A stretch of 64,000 nucleotides of DNA from Natronobacterium gregoryi SP2. GTDB taxonomy: Archaea > Halobacteriota > Halobacteria > Halobacteriales > Natrialbaceae. Position 1 is the first letter of the stretch; each line of letters begins with the position of its first letter. The DNA lies in NCBI RefSeq assembly GCF_000230715.2, contig NC_019792.1, forward strand, positions 1,488,001-1,552,000, read 5' to 3'. The notes under the pieces were generated by a model that did not search any database, had not been told where the DNA came from, and saw nothing but the letters and a program-made list of their open reading frames with translations. The translations under genes were made by a program, and so were the position numbers. Below are positions 44,217-52,385 of this stretch, in pieces.

Positions 44217-45043
44217 CCCACATCGACGTCACGAGTGACGCGCTCGCGGACTCGCTCCAGGCCGTCGCCAACGGCCAGCCGCTAATCCAGGCGCTGACAA
44301 ACGAGGTGACGATGAACGACGTGGCGAACCTCATTCTCCACTGGGACGCACTGCCGGTGATGGCCGACTCGCCCGGTGACGCCGGTGAGATGGCCGATCT
44401 CGCCAGTGCCCTCTTGCTCAACACCGGACAGGTGCCACGTGAGAAAGTCGACGCGATGCACGAAGCTGGCGCGCAAGCGAACGAAACCGAACTCCCAGTC
44501 GTCCTCGATCCAGTCGGCGTCGGCTCGACGCCCACCCGGAAGTCGGTCGTGAAAGACCTACTCTCTGCGATCGACTTCTCGATTATCAAGGGGAACTACG
44601 GCGAGATAAGCGCACTCGCCGGTGTCGACGCCGAGGTCAGGGGCGTCGAATCCGTCGGCGACTACGACGAGATCGAACACGCTGCCAGGTCACTGGCCGA
44701 CTCGAGCGACGCGGTCGTCGTCGCCTCGGGAGTCGAAGATATCGTCGCCGGCAGCGACGGCGTGTACCGACTGACCGCTGGCCACGAGATGCTCGGCGAG
44801 GTCGTCGGCACCGGCTGCATGCTCGGAGCGACCGTCGCGTCGTTTGCCGGCGCGGTCGAGGACGACCACGTGGCCGCCCTCCACGGAACGCTCGCGTTCG
44901 GCCTCGCCGGCGAGCGTGCGGCCGAGATGACCTACAGCGGACCAGGTAGCTACCGAACGAACTTCGAAGACGCCGTCTACGGGTTCACGGCCGAGAACCC
45001 GACGGACACAGACCTCGAGTCGCGGGTCGAACGACTAAACTGA
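44213..45043 (+). CDS. thiM: Hydroxyethylthiazole kinase
   Basis: A 276-residue kinase that salvages thiazole by phosphorylating hydroxyethylthiazole, feeding ThiE. Recognisable parts are LIQALTNEVTMNDVANLILH, the VVLDPVGVGSTPTRKSVVKD loop, KGNYGEISALAGVDAEVRG and the anion-hole segment LGEVVGTGCMLGATVASFAG. Full length. Directly coupled to thiE. Confidence 0.95.
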   Translation: MTHIDVTSDALADSLQAVANGQPLIQALTNEVTMNDVANLILHWDALPVMADSPGDAGEMADLASALLLNTGQVPREKVDAMHEAGAQANETELPVVLDPVGVGSTPTRKSVVKDLLSAIDFSIIKGNYGEISALAGVDAEVRGVESVGDYDEIEHAARSLADSSDAVVVASGVEDIVAGSDGVYRLTAGHEMLGEVVGTGCMLGATVASFAGAVEDDHVAALHGTLAFGLAGERAAEMTYSGPGSYRTNFEDAVYGFTAENPTDTDLESRVERLN

Positions 45044-45108
45044 CTGCTCGAGCGTTCGGTGTCGACGGTGAAAAACGTCTTTTGGTCGACGGTGGAAAAG
45101 CGGCTTTC

Positions 45109-45504
45109 TCACTCCGTCTCGTCGGACGTCACGCCCTGAACGATCAGGTCGAGAAGCATCGCCTTCGGACTCTCCGGTGGCTGTCGCGTATCGATCAGTT
45201 CGTACGCCGTCTCGACGTCGCCTCGGAGCGCACACTGGCGGACGCGACTCGCCGTCCGGAGAAACTCCGATGGTTCGGCAGTCTGGATGAGTTCGGTCGG
45301 TTCGGGGTCGTCATCCTCGAGTGCGTTCTCGCGGATCTCGTCGAACTGCGTCAGTGTCGGTTCGTAGTCGTCTTCGAGTTCGGTGAGTAAGTACTCCACG
45401 GCAAAGCGCTGGAACTCCGACTTGTTGGTAAACTCGCCCTCGTCAGTGTGTGCTTGGACGCGCTCTATCACCTCCGCGGGGAACCGAACCGTCGACTTGA
45501 CCAT
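45109..45504 (-). CDS. Ribbon-helix-helix DNA-binding protein
   Basis: A 131-residue protein. The first 45 residues have the RHH pattern (VKSTVRFPAEVIERVQAH, then EFTNKSEFQRFAVEYLL), and the remainder is an acidic helical domain (DPEPTELIQTAEPSEFLRTA). RHH proteins are dimeric repressors; target unknown. It converges with thiM and diverges from the transglutaminase-like gene. Confidence 0.8.
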   Translation of the reverse strand: MVKSTVRFPAEVIERVQAHTDEGEFTNKSEFQRFAVEYLLTELEDDYEPTLTQFDEIRENALEDDDPEPTELIQTAEPSEFLRTASRVRQCALRGDVETAYELIDTRQPPESPKAMLLDLIVQGVTSDETE

Positions 45505-45610
45505 AGTATCGCCATCTCGTGAGAGAATATTATAAGCTTTGGACGAGGGGACAGGATGACGGAATTGGTAAAAGTAACCATCATACTGCTCGAATTAAAT
45601 TCCCAACTGA

Positions 45611-47038
45611 ATGCGCAGACGGACGTACATCACGAGTTCGGCAGTGGGTCTCTCCGGTATCCTGGCAGGGTGTCTCGACGAGCAGACCGAGGACGACGAA
45701 GAAGACGAGATCGAATCGTACAGCGAGGAACGACTGACAGAAGACGAGATCGAATCGTACAGCGAGGAACGACTGACAGAAGACGAGTACCCCGAAATAG
45801 AATGGGTCGAAGAATGGGTCTCTGGCTCGGACTATCGGCTTTCTGTCTCGGTCGATTTCAACGGTGCTGACGAAATTACCTTTCGAGCAGTTGGTGGAGT
45901 TGTTCTCAAAGAACTCGAGCGGTCCACACACCAAGACGAGAAAGTGCCGATCGCAGGTGAAGACACGAGCTATGGCTTGGTTGAGTCTCCAACGTCGATC
46001 AACGCGGAAGTCGATACGGGCGGCATCTCGCCCATGGAGATACCCGTCGACACGCATATGGTTGGTCTCGATGACCAGCCCTCCCAGCCGTTTCACCTTA
46101 CAGGACTTTCCGGGAATACGTCCCCCGATCTCGACGATGACGAACAGTACGACCGATCGTTCTCGTTCGAGTACGAAGGGACAGAATACCAGCTGTCGGT
46201 CACAATTCCAGAATCTCTCTACAACTACTATACTGAGCGAGTCAGAGTGAACGACCGAGGCGCATACGTGGCCGACCCCTACCAACAACCGTATCTCGGT
46301 ACCCTCGCAGACGAGTTCGGAGACGCTGGCTCACAGGAGACGATCAACAAGATGCTGGCGTTCGTTCAGCAACTCCCGTACACTGAGGACGAAGTGTCCG
46401 CTGGAATTCAACAGTACACCACCTATCCCCTGGAAACGCTGTTCGACGGGGGCGGCGACTGTGAGGACACCGCGATTCTGCTCTTGGCGCTCATGGCGCA
46501 GGCGAACTACGATACAGTCCTCCTCGCTTTCCGGGACGAACAGCACATGGCCCTCGGTGTGGCCGGGGAGGAAGGGATACCGGGAGCCTATTATGAATAC
46601 GAGGGAACTCGCTACTACTATCTGGAGACCACTGCACCGGGCTGGCAGGTCGGTGAGGTCCCACCTGATCTCGAGGGTGCGAAAGCAGAAATTCAAGAAA
46701 TCGATACTCACCCCACGCTCGTCTTTGCGTGGACGACAATGCCCGCGCTCGAGGGTGAAGGAGTCGAGGTGGACATCGTAGTGCAAAACGAAGGTGACGT
46801 TGCTGCTCGAAACACGCAGGTATACGCCTATTTCGAAGAGAAAAGTGGACAAGTAGTTGCATCGGAAGACACGTCTCAGTTCACTATCGACCCCAGCCAG
46901 GACCACGAGGAAACAATTAGTCTCGTACCCCCGGACGACGAGACTCTCCGATGCGTCATGGAGGCGAAAATAGATGCTGAGGTTCACGACCGAGCGAAGA
47001 GCGAATGGCGTGAACCTGACGAATTTATGTCTGAATAG
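45611..47038 (+). CDS. Exported transglutaminase-like lipoprotein
   Basis: A 475-residue protein. SRRRTY-like RRRTYITSSAVGLSGILAGC gives a twin-arginine and lipobox start. A tandem 13-residue duplication follows (DEIESYSEERLTE, twice). The transglutaminase-like core shows Cys in GDCEDTAILLLALM near residue 288 and His in QHMALGV near 314, with a Tyr-rich end YYYLETTAPGWQVG for the third residue. A C-terminal CARDB/Ig-like segment (VDIVVQNEGDVAARNTQVYA) closes it. A protease or amide-hydrolysing role outside the cell is likelier than crosslinking. Confidence 0.8.
   Translation: MRRRTYITSSAVGLSGILAGCLDEQTEDDEEDEIESYSEERLTEDEIESYSEERLTEDEYPEIEWVEEWVSGSDYRLSVSVDFNGADEITFRAVGGVVLKELERSTHQDEKVPIAGEDTSYGLVESPTSINAEVDTGGISPMEIPVDTHMVGLDDQPSQPFHLTGLSGNTSPDLDDDEQYDRSFSFEYEGTEYQLSVTIPESLYNYYTERVRVNDRGAYVADPYQQPYLGTLADEFGDAGSQETINKMLAFVQQLPYTEDEVSAGIQQYTTYPLETLFDGGGDCEDTAILLLALMAQANYDTVLLAFRDEQHMALGVAGEEGIPGAYYEYEGTRYYYLETTAPGWQVGEVPPDLEGAKAEIQEIDTHPTLVFAWTTMPALEGEGVEVDIVVQNEGDVAARNTQVYAYFEEKSGQVVASEDTSQFTIDPSQDHEETISLVPPDDETLRCVMEAKIDAEVHDRAKSEWREPDEFMSE
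45701..45787 (+). repeat. Tandem repeat, 39-bp unit, about 2.2 copies
   Basis: GAAGACGAGATCGAATCGTA begins both full copies (45701 and 45740) with no change over 39 bases; nine bases of a third unit follow at 45779. It encodes the repeated EDEIESYSEERLT in the lipoprotein linker. Because the unit is a whole number of codons, copy number can change without frameshift. Confidence 0.9.
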
Positions 47039-47135
47039 CTATCACTCTCTTCTTCCAACTCCCGACCGACACTGGCGTGTGAACTACCCCACCCTACTCG
47101 CTCACGGCTGACGCCGTTCGCTCCTTGAGGGTAGC

Positions 47136-47320
47136 GTGAGACCGAAGGTCTCACGGACCATGCGAACGGGCGCTTCGCGCCCGTGAGCAGATGGGGCTTC
47201 CTGCTTCCACGACGCGCTTTGCAGGAACCGAGGTGGTTCCCGTAGGGAGCGCAGTCTCCACAGGCGTTCGAAAATCGCTGCGCGATTTTCGCAGCCCATC
47301 AGAATCGCACGGCGATTCTG
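47136..47320 (-). ncRNA. Candidate TnpB guide-type RNA (omegaRNA / sense-overlapping RNA)
   Basis: Four hairpins with 3-base loops follow one another at the 3' end of tnpB and just beyond: 47300-47320 (9-bp stem), 47269-47291 (10-bp), 47166-47184 (8-bp) and 47136-47154 (8-bp). Sense-overlapping RNAs from tnpB 3' ends are established in haloarchaea, and TnpB guide RNAs span this region. The exact ends, and the guide that would extend past the element, are not defined here. Confidence 0.5.
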
Positions 47321-48458
47321 AGGACGTTGATTCGGAGCGTCCCGCTCCTACCTGCTTGATCCCGCGAGAAAGAATGTTCCAGGCCGCGTTCCAGTCCCGA
47401 TCGGCGGTGAACCCGCACGACGGACAGGCGTGTTCGCGGACCCACAGCGGTTTCTCGCTCGACACACCGCAAGCCGCACACTCTTTGGTCGTTCCAGCCG
47501 GATCGACGGCCACGAAGCGCGTTCCCTCGCGTTCGCACTTGTACTCGAGCATCTGAAGGAACGTCCCCCACGCTGCTCCAGCACGGTTCCGAGAGTTGCC
47601 GTCAAGTTCGACCAAGCCTTTTGCGTCAAGGTCTTCGATCGCGACTAGATCGTACTCTCGAGCGTAGTAGTTCGAGAGTTTGTGCAAGAAGTCTCGGCGC
47701 TTGTTCTTCAGGTCGGCGTGACACTCGGCCACGCGACGGCGTTGTTTCTCGTAGTTGTTCGAGCCGTGATCTTTGCGCGAGAGTTTTCGTTGCTCTCGCT
47801 CGAGCCGTTCGCGTTCGTCCGAGAGGTCAACCGATTCGACCGCGTGACCATCGGTGTCGTGGGCGTACTTCAGGATGCCTACGTCGATCCCGACGACGTC
47901 CGTCGGCTGGTCGGGCTTTTGCGGTGGCTCTCGGTCGACTTCGACACCGAAGGTGGCGAACCACTCTCCCGTTGGCTCCTTCTTGAGCGTGACCTGTTTG
48001 AGTGCGGCGTCGTCGGGGATTTCTCGGTGGAGTCGGATCGGAATATCTGCGAGTTTCGAGAGTGACAGGACAGTCTGACCGCCCTTCTTGTCGAGCTTGA
48101 AGCCAGACTGGTTGTACGTGAAACTGCGGAACTCGCGTGGTGGCTTCCACTTGAGTTGGCCGACGTCGTAGCCGTTCTCTTTGAGTGCGGAGAGGCTACT
48201 GAGGTTGTTGAACAGTCGTTCGACGACGGTCTGAAGAACTTTCGAGTACACGTCATTGAGGTCGTCCCACCACTTTTTGAGGCCAGGTAGCTCCGACCGA
48301 AGCGTGGTCATGGACGGTAGTTCGCCGTGGTTCTCTCGGTACTCGTTGAGGCGGTAGCGAGTGTGATTGTATAGTTGCCTACAGATATCGCGCTGGCGGT
48401 CCAACTCCTTGCGTTGGCCGTCAGACGGCTCGAGGCGATACTTGTAGGCGTAGTACAT
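47151..48458 (-). CDS. tnpB: TnpB RNA-guided nuclease (OrfB)
   Basis: A 435-residue protein starting MYYAYKYRLEPSDGQRK. Its RuvC residues are all present: Asp192 (GIDVGILKYAH), Glu275 (LVAIEDLDAKG) and Asp353 (TADRDWNAAWN). The zinc ribbon is C327-x2-C330 and C345-x2-C348. The last 60 residues overlap the candidate guide RNA and lack conserved sense. TnpB cleaves DNA next to a short motif using an RNA from its own 3' end. It overlaps the RHH gene by one base (TGATG). Confidence 0.93.
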   Translation of the reverse strand: MYYAYKYRLEPSDGQRKELDRQRDICRQLYNHTRYRLNEYRENHGELPSMTTLRSELPGLKKWWDDLNDVYSKVLQTVVERLFNNLSSLSALKENGYDVGQLKWKPPREFRSFTYNQSGFKLDKKGGQTVLSLSKLADIPIRLHREIPDDAALKQVTLKKEPTGEWFATFGVEVDREPPQKPDQPTDVVGIDVGILKYAHDTDGHAVESVDLSDERERLEREQRKLSRKDHGSNNYEKQRRRVAECHADLKNKRRDFLHKLSNYYAREYDLVAIEDLDAKGLVELDGNSRNRAGAAWGTFLQMLEYKCEREGTRFVAVDPAGTTKECAACGVSSEKPLWVREHACPSCGFTADRDWNAAWNILSRGIKQVGAGRSESTSSESPCDSDGLRKSRSDFRTPVETALPTGTTSVPAKRVVEAGSPICSRARSARSHGP

Positions 48459-48580
48459 CAGCTCTCGCGTTCCTCGATTAGTTCGTCGAGTTTCTCTTGA
48501 ACGAACGACGAGAGATTCAGGTGGTTGTCCTGAACCCACTCGTGTTGGTCCTCTCGGAGAGTAATTGTGGTCCGTTTCAT
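48458..48580 (-). CDS. 40-residue RHH-like protein coupled to TnpB
   Basis: Starts MKRTTITLREDQHEWVQDN and ends DELIEERES. A ribbon (TTITLREDQ) and two helices (HEWVQDNHLNLSSFVQ, KLDELIEE) fit a minimal ribbon-helix-helix fold. Its stop overlaps the tnpB start. A repressor or partner for tnpB is likely; such small genes upstream of haloarchaeal tnpB recur. Confidence 0.75.
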   Translation of the reverse strand: MKRTTITLREDQHEWVQDNHLNLSSFVQEKLDELIEERES

Positions 48581-49026
48581 CGTATCCAAAATATATACTC
48601 TATGCAAAAACATTTGCGACTCCGTGGGCCTGTGGGCCTGCCATCGAATCGTGTATGAAAACCGTGCGGCGCTGTATCCCCTCCCTGCTCGCGCCTTCGG
48701 CGCTCGCTGAGGAAGGGGCATTAGCGCCTCGATTCAGCTAATCAAAAACCCAGCGTCACCTCGAGCGTGACCCTGCCTCCGTTGTCGGGACCGGTCGAGT
48801 CGATACCGCTGTCAGTTCGAATCCTTCGCTTCTCGAGGGCACGACGAATATCCTCGTCGATCGCCCGATAGGCTGCTGGGCGATAGACGGCCGGCGTTCG
48901 ACGTGATAGAGCTGACTCGCGGAGACAACCTCTTCGCGCATCGGCCTCAGTTCCGTGCCGGGCGAAGTCTCGGAATCAGGAACGGCGACGGTTTTCTCAG
49001 TTTCGGGCCCGCGAGTCGACCGCCGG
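48581..49026. other. Gene-free stretch upstream of the TnpB element
   Basis: AT-rich near 48590-48615 (probable promoter of the RHH-tnpB unit). The rest holds the out-of-frame tail of the decayed zinc-protein gene described at 49027-49123. No other gene seen. Confidence 0.5.
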
Positions 49027-49123
49027 CAGCAATCACACTCCGGGCAGCGGTGGGCACGGTCGCGACCGTCACCGAACACCGTGCGAGCAGAGTGGTGACG
49101 TGACTGCCGCAGTGCTGACAGGT
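49027..49123 (-). pseudogene. Frameshifted small zinc-binding protein (DUF7563-like)
   Basis: In one frame TCQHCGSHVTTLLAR, and one base off VFGDGRDRAHRCPECDCC. Joined, they match the intact protein at 62420-62569 (CDHCDAHVSERFARVFAD ... HACISC). The shift is near 49082-49086 and no start codon is close upstream. A decayed paralogue. Confidence 0.7.
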
Positions 49124-49452
49124 CGAATTCGAGTGCGTCGGTGGCCCAAGGGATAAGTCACGGCGACCACCACCCAGATCGTCCGACAACAGCAACCGCG
49201 ATCAAACGAAGGGGTACGGTCGACAGGCGAACGGGCACCGAATTCTCGGGATTCGACTTGAAAACGCTCCTGCGATTTTCGGCAGTGGCAAGACTCGGGC
49301 GTAATCCGAATAGAGACCCTACGACGGTAGTTTCGAGTAGAATCGATGGGAGTTGAACGACACCCGAGAACCTGCGCTTCGCGCAGAACCTCGGTCTAGT
49401 TCAAATCCATCTCATTGTCTGCCGTCGCTCACGAATTGGGCGCGATAGCAAG
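49124..49452. other. Gene-free stretch before tRNA-Arg
   Basis: No gene seen. Positions about 49347-49412 hold an imperfect inverted repeat containing GGGAGTTGAAC and GTTCAAATCC, which resembles T-arm sequence but does not fold as a tRNA. Confidence 0.45.
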
Positions 49453-49556
49453 CGGGCACGATGGGATTTGAACCCACGACCGTCGGATGTCTTCCCCCAC
49501 CGCAATCCCGGCGGGGATAGAAGTCCGACGCTCTTTCCGGACTGAGCTACGTGCCC
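49453..49556 (-). tRNA. tRNA-Arg (anticodon TCT) with a 29-nt intron
   Basis: Read on the minus strand, GGGCACG pairs with CGTGCCC and the discriminator is G. The T arm has GTGGG-TTCAAAT-CCCAT-type pairing. The anticodon stem TCGGA/TCCGA encloses CTTCTA then an intron at 49489-49517, then A38. Without the intron the loop is CTTCTAA, anticodon TCT. The intron sits between positions 37 and 38, the usual archaeal place. CCA is not encoded. Confidence 0.92.
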
Positions 49557-49651
49557 AAGGCCGTATCGAGTACCTCACTAAGCTTGTAATCGTCAGCCCA
49601 ATTTATACCCTTTGACTGGTTGTTACTGGGCAACTCGACGCGAAGGACCAT

Positions 49652-49870
49652 CTATAGATCGCCCGGACCACAAGCGAGTGTTGGCCGTCCGAACGATCGG
49701 GGCTCCTGGAGCGTCAATACCGTCGGCACGAGGTTGACGGCTTTGACCCCGATCGGTGCGAGGATCACGGTCACGTTCAGCGCCCACGCAACGTTGACCA
49801 CGATGGGTGTCAGCCACCAGCCGACAAGCAGGAACCAGAGCGCACGGACCAGCAGGGATCGCTGTGCCAT
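49652..49870 (-). CDS. YccF-domain small membrane protein
   Basis: A 72-residue protein starting MAQRSLLVRALWFLLVGWW. Two membrane segments contain the YccF pattern: ALWFLLVGWWLTPIVVNVAW, then LNVTVILAPIGVKAVNLVP, then the VLTLQEP end. YccF proteins are small integral membrane proteins of unknown function. The next gene on the strand (49924-50064) also encodes a membrane peptide. Confidence 0.78.
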   Translation of the reverse strand: MAQRSLLVRALWFLLVGWWLTPIVVNVAWALNVTVILAPIGVKAVNLVPTVLTLQEPRSFGRPTLACGPGDL

Positions 49871-49923
49871 ACTCGAGTCGGGGCAGCCACCAGGGATAGG
49901 GATATCGGAACCGAACCGGCGGC

Positions 49924-50064
49924 TCACAACCCGAGAAACCGAAGGAAGAGCCCGACGACCAGGACGGCCGCGCCGATTGCAGCTCCGACGAACGGCGGCA
50001 AGACCGGAATCGGGATCACGATCAGGAGTGCACCGACGACGATCAGTTTCGTGGAGGTTCGCAT
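49924..50064 (-). CDS. Small two-helix membrane protein
   Basis: A 46-residue protein starting MRTSTKLIVVGALLIVIPIP, with helices near 6-22 and 24-44. The hydrophobic content and basic start indicate a membrane peptide. Not recognised as a family. 53 bases upstream of the YccF gene. Confidence 0.55.
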   Translation of the reverse strand: MRTSTKLIVVGALLIVIPIPVLPPFVGAAIGAAVLVVGLFLRFLGL

Positions 50065-50311
50065 AGTGGTGGCACCATCTCGAGGGACAAATCTGTGGGG
50101 CTCGAGACGAGTAGAACTCGAATGATCCTCGAAATCAGCCAAGACCACCACGAAAAGGGCTGTCGGCATCCGGGAAGACGGGGGACGTAGGCACGCGGGC
50201 GGAGCGAGCGCGCGCAGTGAGCGCCTCGACTGGATGCCGGCTGGTTACTCCGAATGCAACTCTCGAGTCGAGACACAGCCCTTATGCGGGTGTCGGTGCT
50301 ATCTCGTCTCG

Positions 50312-50893
50312 ATGCACGTCATCGGAACGGTGGGGCTGCCCGGCAGCGGCAAAGGCGAGGCGGCCACCGTCGCACGCGAGGACGGACTCCCGGTGGTGAC
50401 GATGGGTGACGTCGTCCGCCAGGAGACGGCCGACCGCGGGCTCGAGCCCGCGAAAGACCACGGGAAGGTCGCCCAGGCGTTGCGTGACGAGAACGGGCCG
50501 GCCGCGATCGCAGAGCGGTCGTTCCCGATGATCGAGGATCGCCTCGAGAACGCCGACGCGGTGCTGGTCGACGGCATCCGCTCCGGGACGGAGGTCGATG
50601 TCTTCGAGGAGCGGTTCGGCGACGATTTCACCCTGGTCAGTATCGAGGCCCCGTTCGATCTCAGGGCCGAGCGCCTCGAGAGCCGTGGCCGAGACGCGGA
50701 CGAGGGCGACGGTGGCGAATCGCTGCAGGCACGTGACGAACGCGAACGCGGGTTCGGGATGGACGACGCGATGGAGCGAGCCGACGTCGTCGTCGAGAAC
50801 ACGGGCACGCTCGAGGCGTTTCGCGATCGGATTCGAACGATCGTCCGCGAAGGTGCCGAAGCGGAACTCGAAAGCACGGAGGCAAATCCATGA
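50312..50893 (+). CDS. UPF0200-type nucleoside-kinase-like P-loop protein
   Basis: A 193-residue protein starting MHVIGTVGLPGSGKGEAATV, whose P-loop is GLPGSGKG. Like adenylate and dephospho-CoA kinases it has VVTMGDVVRQET, and later SIEAPFDLRAERLESRGRD. It matches the archaeal UPF0200 family. Substrate unproven. It overlaps the next gene by ATGA at 50890, so the UPF0200-UPF0201 pair is co-translated. Confidence 0.86.
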   Translation: MHVIGTVGLPGSGKGEAATVAREDGLPVVTMGDVVRQETADRGLEPAKDHGKVAQALRDENGPAAIAERSFPMIEDRLENADAVLVDGIRSGTEVDVFEERFGDDFTLVSIEAPFDLRAERLESRGRDADEGDGGESLQARDERERGFGMDDAMERADVVVENTGTLEAFRDRIRTIVREGAEAELESTEANP

Positions 50894-51303
50894 CCGAGGT
50901 CTACCGCGTCGACGTCGAGATCACTGCGCCGGTGTACGACACCGAGGTTACGGATCGGGTGATCGACGCTGTCGCCAACATGTTTCCGAACGCCGATCTC
51001 GAGGAGGAGTTCGGCGAGGTCAGGGGTGAGACACACTCGCTGGAGCACTTCTCGGAGCTGTTGCACCGTCAGGAAATCTTAGATACCGCTCGCGGCGAGT
51101 TCTTCTCGAGCCGGGAGGGCGACACCTTCAGCTTCGCACTGAAGAAACAGGCTGCTTTCCAGGGTCGCGTGAACTTCTCGGTCGGCGAACCGGACGAACT
51201 CGGCGAGATCGGCGTCCGCGTCCGGGTCGAGGAGCCGAGCCTCGAGGAGTACGTCGACCACATTGCGCCGTCGACGGAAAACGGGCGGCCGGTCGACGAG
51301 TAG
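50890..51303 (+). CDS. UPF0201-type RNA-binding-like protein
   Basis: A 137-residue protein with alternating strand-helix pattern: TEVYRVDVEITAPVYDTE, then DAVANMFPNADLEEEFGEV, and later FSFALKKQAAFQGRVNFSVG. This fits the archaeal UPF0201 family. Its pairing with the UPF0200 kinase-like gene is conserved in archaea. Likely nucleic-acid related; unproven. Confidence 0.85.
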   Translation: MTEVYRVDVEITAPVYDTEVTDRVIDAVANMFPNADLEEEFGEVRGETHSLEHFSELLHRQEILDTARGEFFSSREGDTFSFALKKQAAFQGRVNFSVGEPDELGEIGVRVRVEEPSLEEYVDHIAPSTENGRPVDE

Positions 51304-51308
51304 CGGAA

Positions 51309-52223
51309 TCACTCCCTCTGAACGCGGATTTCGGTCCAGTAGATCTCGTTCTCGTACCGGACCACGTACCTGCCGTTCGGCGACGACGGGTTACGTGGAG
51401 AGTCGTTGGGCCGTCGTACCTGTTCTTCGCCCTCGAACTCGGTCGCGACGCGCGCTTCTGTCGCCGATAGTTCCTCGCCGTCGGGGACGCTGTACGTTCC
51501 TCCCTCGATCGCCTGCTCGACGACTGCCGCTGTGTCGTCGTCGAGCGGGCCGAGTTCGAACGCGACGAGGTCCCGAATCTCCCGTCCGTACGCCTCGAGC
51601 GAGTCGGCGACGACCTCGGCGGTGTACTCGTAGGTCTTCAGCGGCCGATCGGTTCCGTCGTCGATCTCGAGACGACCGCGCGTCTCCGGCCAGGCGATGA
51701 CCTCGTACTCCTGGTCGGGAACCAGCACCGAGTCGTCGACGTCGTCCTCGAGGTAGTAGACGGACGCGCCGTAGCCGAGGAACGGCTCGGGGGAGTCCCA
51801 GCGATCCCCGAACGCGTCTCGGTCGACCTCGGGGAGGTCCTCGTAGTGAATCGCGTTCTCGGGGTCGAGGGTCTCGTCCTCGTCGACCGGGTTGATCTTG
51901 TAGCCGAACGACGTTCCCGGGGTCCGGTCGGTGACCGTCGTCTCGGCGACGTAGACGGCCCCGTCGTGGACGTACGGCGACTCAGACGGGAACGGTTCCG
52001 AGAGCCCCTCTGCAGTCACGGTCTCGCCCTCGGCGGCCTCGAGAGCGATCCGGTCGTCTTCGTCGTCCGACTCGAGGGATCTGGTCAATCGATCAGCGAT
52101 ATCGGCGTTCGACGTCGCTTCCATGGAGAGCGAGAGCGACGGCGCGGTCGCACAGCCCACGCAGCCACCGGCGGCTATCGAGGCCAGCGTCGCACCAGTC
52201 GCGAGGAACTGGCGTCGGTTCAT
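51309..52223 (-). CDS. Tat-exported lipoprotein-like protein, unknown function
   Basis: A 304-residue protein starting MNRRQFLATGATLASIAAGG with a following Cys (GGCVGC), a twin-arginine signal with a lipobox-like end. The rest is an acidic extracellular domain with strand-rich blocks (GTSFGYKINPVDEDETL, LGYGASVYYLEDDVDDSV, YVVRYENEIYWTEIRV). No family recognised. It converges with the UPF0201 gene six bases away. Confidence 0.72.
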   Translation of the reverse strand: MNRRQFLATGATLASIAAGGCVGCATAPSLSLSMEATSNADIADRLTRSLESDDEDDRIALEAAEGETVTAEGLSEPFPSESPYVHDGAVYVAETTVTDRTPGTSFGYKINPVDEDETLDPENAIHYEDLPEVDRDAFGDRWDSPEPFLGYGASVYYLEDDVDDSVLVPDQEYEVIAWPETRGRLEIDDGTDRPLKTYEYTAEVVADSLEAYGREIRDLVAFELGPLDDDTAAVVEQAIEGGTYSVPDGEELSATEARVATEFEGEEQVRRPNDSPRNPSSPNGRYVVRYENEIYWTEIRVQRE

Positions 52224-52385
52224 GACAGCACTTGTGGGTGCAGTGACAAATATGCCCGTGTTCGATCGAGTCCTCAAGAGCCGAGGCCGAAACCGACGAC
52301 GGAACCGGTGGCAAAGCGCACAGTCGAACGCTATCGACAGAACAAGGCCGAAAAGTGATACAGTGGCGCGGTGTACGGCGTCGAC

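Larger units (their letters stand above)
47136..48580 (-). mobile_element. IS200/IS605-type (IS1341 group) TnpB element without TnpA
   Basis: Contains tnpB and a small RHH gene and no Y1 transposase (TnpA). Boundaries are not fixed; the right end probably lies between 47040 and 47136. Without TnpA it must rely on another element's transposase, or it is a domesticated nuclease. Confidence 0.65.

Noticed and set aside
49347-49412. A second tRNA fragment near tRNA-Arg
   Set aside because: It has T-arm-like GTTCAAATCC but no acceptor or anticodon stem that pairs; treated as background or a remnant.
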